From a virus: 31,574 nt of DNA. The stretch spans positions 1-31,574 of the IMG/VR virus record IMGVR_UViG_3300036781_000512; one strand, 5' to 3'. Made by a program: the position numbers and the translations under genes. Under the pieces are notes generated by a model that saw only the letters and a list, made by a program, of their open reading frames with translations, made no database searches and was not told the origin of the DNA. Every line of letters begins with the position of its first letter. Positions within the stretch are counted from its first letter, which is position 1. Shown one piece after another: positions 29,684 through 31,574 of the stretch.

Positions 29684-30217
29684 TCAAACCCCTGGCTCCG
29701 GCTCCATCCATGGCGCGTCGACCACAATCGTATCGCCGTTCCGTTCTACTGCGACCACGGTTCGTGAGTCATCAACTCGCCGCGACTTGAAAAGCTTCGC
29801 GCCTTCTTCCTCGGTGATGGGTCGCCGCGTGCGGCACAGCACGCCGTCCTCGTCCTGGTGGATGAAGTCGTAGAGCACGACATGCTTCGGCCATTCGGGC
29901 GCCGGCTGCACGTAGGCTAGGGCATAGTCGGTGACCCAAACTTCCCACATCTGCAGCATGTATCTCGGATGGTTTTCCTGCCATAGCTCGAAGCCATCGA
30001 TCCGCCACTCATCCCCATCAATGTGGGTTTCGCGCGCGCAGATGATTTGCTCGAGCAATGGCTGCCCAGCGTCATCGACCAGGCGCACGCGCTTCACGCG
30101 GCCGAGATTGTCGGTATTCACCTCATCGCGAATCAGATAGCCTTCCTTGGCCCGTCCGCGCTGGAATTGGGGGAGCGGCCAGCCTTCCTGGCAGCGCGCT
30201 TTTACCTTGGCTTTCAT
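29684..30217 (-). CDS. Hypothetical protein divergent from SRAP gene
   Basis: A 177-residue protein beginning MKAKVKARCQEGWPLPQFQR. It has a beta-rich first half (GYLIRDEVNTDNLGRVKRVR, then LLEQIICARETHIDGDEWRI) and a Trp/Tyr-rich middle (PRYMLQMWEVWVTDYALAYV). The Cys-containing FIHQDEDGVLCRTRRPITEE follows, and the end is acidic and proline-rich. There is no membrane segment or signal. The start lies 2 bases from a LexA-like box, so it is probably SOS-controlled together with the divergent SRAP gene. I do not recognise a family. Confidence 0.7.
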   Translation of the reverse strand: MKAKVKARCQEGWPLPQFQRGRAKEGYLIRDEVNTDNLGRVKRVRLVDDAGQPLLEQIICARETHIDGDEWRIDGFELWQENHPRYMLQMWEVWVTDYALAYVQPAPEWPKHVVLYDFIHQDEDGVLCRTRRPITEEEGAKLFKSRRVDDSRTVVAVERNGDTIVVDAPWMEPEPGV

Positions 30218-30219
30218 GG

Positions 30220-30235
30220 CTGGTATTTTATACAG
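30220..30235. promoter_or_regulatory. LexA-like SOS box between divergent genes
   Basis: CTGG-TATTTTAT-ACAG matches the CTGT-N8-ACAG LexA consensus with one mismatch, has the AT-rich spacer typical of strong sites, and continues with TA on the right (ACAGTA half-site perfect). It overlaps the -35 of the SRAP promoter and the start region of the minus-strand gene, so LexA binding would block both. Confidence 0.55.
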
Positions 30236-30255
30236 TATTTTGCGTGAGGTAGAAT
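30227..30255 (+). promoter_or_regulatory. Candidate promoter of SRAP operon
   Basis: TTTATA (30227-30232, 4/6) and TAGAAT (30250-30255, 5/6) are 17 bases apart. The -35 lies within the LexA-like box. The ATG follows 6 bases after the -10, so the 5' leader would be very short or absent. Confidence 0.45.
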
Positions 30256-30261
30256 TCCAGC

Positions 30262-30957
30262 ATGTGCAGCCACTACGAACAGGTCCGAAAAAAGGAGGCG
30301 ATGAAGCGCCGCTTCCGGGTGGACGTACCCACCCTGTACGGCAAGGATGATGTCTGGCCGCTGTACGAGGCCATGTTCATTCGCCGCCCGCGCGAGGCCG
30401 ATATGGACACCGGCGACGAGGCGGTGCCGGATCGAGAGATTGAGCTTGGCCGCTTCGGGCTGATTCCCCACTGGGCCAAAGACGATAAGATCGGCCGGCA
30501 GACCTTCAATGCTCGGTCCGAAACCGCGCACGAGAAGCCGAGCTTTCGCGATGCCTGGAAGGCAGCGCGCCACTGCATCATCCCGGCGGACGCCATCTAC
30601 GAGCCCGACTGGCGCACCGGCAAGGCTATACCCACCCGGATCGCGGCGGCTGATGGTGAGCCGCTGGGCATCGCCGGCCTGTGGGCCTGGTGGAAGCCGC
30701 CGGCGGGCGGCCCAGAGGTCTACAGCTTCACCATGCTCACGATCAACGCCGCCGGCCACCCTATCATGCAGAACATGCACAAGCCGGACGACGAGAAGCG
30801 CATGGTGGTGATCCTGCCACCGGAGCGCTACGCCGACTGGCTGACGGCGCCGGCGGCTGACACCCGCGAGTTTTTGCAGTTGTACCCGGCCGAGCTGCTG
30901 GTCGCCGAGGCCCGCCCGGCGCCGCCGCGCAAGGCAAAGGAAATCCCCGATGCCTAA
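30262..30957 (+). CDS. SOS response-associated peptidase family protein (SRAP, YedK/HMCES-like)
   Basis: A 231-residue SRAP protein. This family binds abasic sites in single-stranded DNA and forms a stable covalent link through its second residue, Cys2, shielding the DNA from breakage. Conserved parts are MCSHYEQ with Cys2, FGLIPHWAKDD (65-75), FNARSET (82-88), the active Glu114 in AIYEPDW, and His173 in QNMHKPDDEKRMVVILPPER. The required Cys2 fixes the start at ATG 30262. A LexA-like box and promoter precede it. Phage copies may protect replicating or packaged phage DNA during the SOS response that induces the prophage. Confidence 0.92.
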   Translation: MCSHYEQVRKKEAMKRRFRVDVPTLYGKDDVWPLYEAMFIRRPREADMDTGDEAVPDREIELGRFGLIPHWAKDDKIGRQTFNARSETAHEKPSFRDAWKAARHCIIPADAIYEPDWRTGKAIPTRIAAADGEPLGIAGLWAWWKPPAGGPEVYSFTMLTINAAGHPIMQNMHKPDDEKRMVVILPPERYADWLTAPAADTREFLQLYPAELLVAEARPAPPRKAKEIPDA

Positions 30958-31249
30958 AAAGCTTGCGGACCTGCTGCCCACCTTCCCAGATCCCGAACTT
31001 GGCCTGGCCATCCGCCGAGACACCATCAACGAGCGCGAGATTGAGGTTTGCGCTACCCGTTCAGCAACGGGATGGATTCCGCATGTTCGCTTGCGCAGAT
31101 TCATGGCGGATGGGGCGGAAGAGCCTTGGCGCGCGCTTCAGGTCGGCCATCCAAAGGGTGGCTTCCTCGATATCGAGGAAGCCTACGCGGCGGCCTTCGG
31201 GATTGGCGGAGATATGGCTTACGGCCACGTTGACCAGGAGGGCGACTGA
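30950..31249 (+). CDS. Hypothetical protein in SRAP operon
   Basis: A 99-residue protein overlapping the SRAP stop by 8 bases, so probably translated from the same SOS-controlled message. It reads MPKKLADLLPTFPDPELGLA, then VCATRSATGWIPHVRLRRFM, and ends GFLDIEEAYAAAFGIGGDMA. There is no membrane helix or obvious catalytic motif. The family is not recognised. Its 3' end is overlapped by a short minus-strand open frame (31219-31359). Confidence 0.68.
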   Translation: MPKKLADLLPTFPDPELGLAIRRDTINEREIEVCATRSATGWIPHVRLRRFMADGAEEPWRALQVGHPKGGFLDIEEAYAAAFGIGGDMAYGHVDQEGD

Positions 31250-31359
31250 GGTTCGCCGCAGTGCTGACAGGCGCGATGCGCATACTCGAATGGAAAGTAG
31301 CGGCGCAGGCCTGAAACACCATTTTGCCTATTTTCGGTGCCCAAATCAAATGCAGCCAT
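31219..31359 (-). CDS. Possible 46-residue CxxC protein
   Basis: A short minus-strand frame, ATG at 31359 to TAA at 31221-31219. It reads MAAFDLGTENRQNGVSGLRR, then YFPFEYAHRACQHCGEPQSP and a short Trp-rich end. One CxxC pair and the aromatic stretch look protein-like, and the frame overlaps the end of the SRAP-operon gene by 31 bases in convergent direction. There is no ribosome site. It may be a true micro-gene or the remnant of a longer gene. Confidence 0.35.
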   Translation of the reverse strand: MAAFDLGTENRQNGVSGLRRYFPFEYAHRACQHCGEPQSPSWSTWP

Positions 31360-31476
31360 TTCGTGTGACCAAACCGTGTCCAACTGGTGCCGGGATGCCC
31401 CGTTTTCTAACGGTTGTGACCGGATTTGGCACGGCTAGATACGATCAATTCATTGATTTTATTGACAGTGCGTCCA
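31360..31476. other. Non-coding flank of the attachment site
   Basis: I see no gene here. There is a small hairpin CCGTT-TTCT-AACGG (31400-31413), a palindrome ATCAAT-TC-ATTGAT (31444-31457), and a short direct repeat TGTGACC at 31364-31370 and 31415-31421. These could be integrase arm-type or excision factor sites, but the repeats are short and may be chance. GC falls sharply from about 31430. Confidence 0.4.
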
Positions 31477-31532
31477 AGAGCAGCGGACTTTTAATCCGTT
31501 GGTCGCAGGTTCGAATCCCGCACGGCCTACCA
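31477..31532 (+). tRNA. 3' part of tRNA-Lys(UUU); probable attachment-site core
   Basis: From AGAGCAGCGG through the anticodon arm (stem GCGGA/TCCGT, loop CTTTTAA, anticodon TTT), the variable loop, the T arm (GCAGG-TTCGAAT-CCCGC, one A-C mismatch) and GGCCTA-CCA, this matches the 3' 56 bases of a bacterial tRNA-Lys. The 5' acceptor strand and D stem that should pair (AGGCCGT and GCTC) are absent upstream. A truncated tRNA 3' end next to phage genes is the classic trace of integration into a tRNA gene, so this is likely attR/attL with the intact copy at the other prophage end. Confidence 0.8.
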
Positions 31533-31548
31533 AATTGCAGTAAAGAAA

Positions 31549-31574
31549 CGGCGCTTTCCCTGGTGAAAGCGCCG
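31549..31574 (+). terminator. Strong hairpin after the tRNA end (probable host terminator)
   Basis: CGGCGCTTTC at 31549-31558 and GAAAGCGCCG at 31565-31574 form a perfect 10-bp stem with a 6-base loop at the window edge. Any T-run lies outside the window. It probably terminates the host tRNA transcript and marks host DNA. Confidence 0.6.

Noticed and set aside
31461-31490. TTGACA at 31462 as a promoter into the host
   Set aside because: No acceptable -10 box lies 16-18 bases downstream, and the region is the start of the tRNA core.
31477-31532. A complete, working tRNA-Lys
   Set aside because: The 5' acceptor strand and D stem are missing and the T stem has a mismatch, so it is a truncated copy.
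1-31574. CRISPR array, insertion sequence or transposase
   Set aside because: No regularly spaced repeats, no transposase-like protein and no terminal inverted repeats with target duplications were seen.

Overview
The window is the late half of a temperate, contractile-tailed (myovirus-type) prophage in a GC-rich proteobacterium. It ends at or very near the prophage/host junction. Host identity cannot be fixed from sequence alone. The base composition and the gene set (DUF1073 portal, DUF2213 protease, DUF2184 capsid, DUF4054, DUF3383 sheath, Pam3-type baseplate plug) fit phages of Burkholderiales and related Proteobacteria.

Layout. Bases 1-1966 hold the end of one unrecognised gene, a 519-residue fibre-like protein with a Sec signal peptide, and a small exported protein. 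Bases 1968-2750 form a probable late-gene switch: a 205-residue Cys- and helix-turn-helix-containing protein of lambda Q size, a promoter with a perfect -35 box at its stop codon, and an intrinsic terminator about 40 bases on. Bases 2750-11996 carry packaging and head genes: terminase small and large subunits, portal, Mu gpF-like protein, a Nudix-protease fusion with a probable nested scaffold gene, cement protein and major capsid protein. Bases 12000-14198 carry the neck, interrupted by one zinc-ribbon gene on the opposite strand. Bases 14257-18821 carry the tail: sheath, tube, a chaperone pair joined by a -1 frameshift, and a tape measure with a lysozyme domain. Bases 18823-23883 carry the baseplate: Dit-like protein, plug, hub, spike, gp25-like, J-like and DUF2612. 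Bases 23942-25900 carry the tail fibre and its DUF4376 partner.

Bases 25894-28302 look like the lysis cassette: a membrane/coiled-coil protein, a GH19 endolysin, a holin-like protein, a lipoprotein and a class 3 lipase. Two small unknown genes and a hairpin follow. Bases 28894-31359 are an accessory block. It has a methyltransferase of the surface-glycan type and an unknown 177-residue gene on the minus strand, divergent across a LexA-like box from an SRAP (YedK/HMCES-like) gene, plus two small unknown genes. Bases 31477-31532 are the 3' part of a tRNA-Lys(UUU) with no matching 5' half, as expected of an attachment site. The last bases are probably host DNA, starting with a hairpin.

How it works together. 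Most late genes overlap by 1-26 bases or sit only a few bases apart on the plus strand. Six hairpins with terminator features lie inside the operon, mostly just upstream of high-dose genes (capsid, sheath, tube, fibre, endolysin). An antiterminator made at the start of the region would explain how one transcript passes them. All family calls come from reading the protein sequences; no database search was run.
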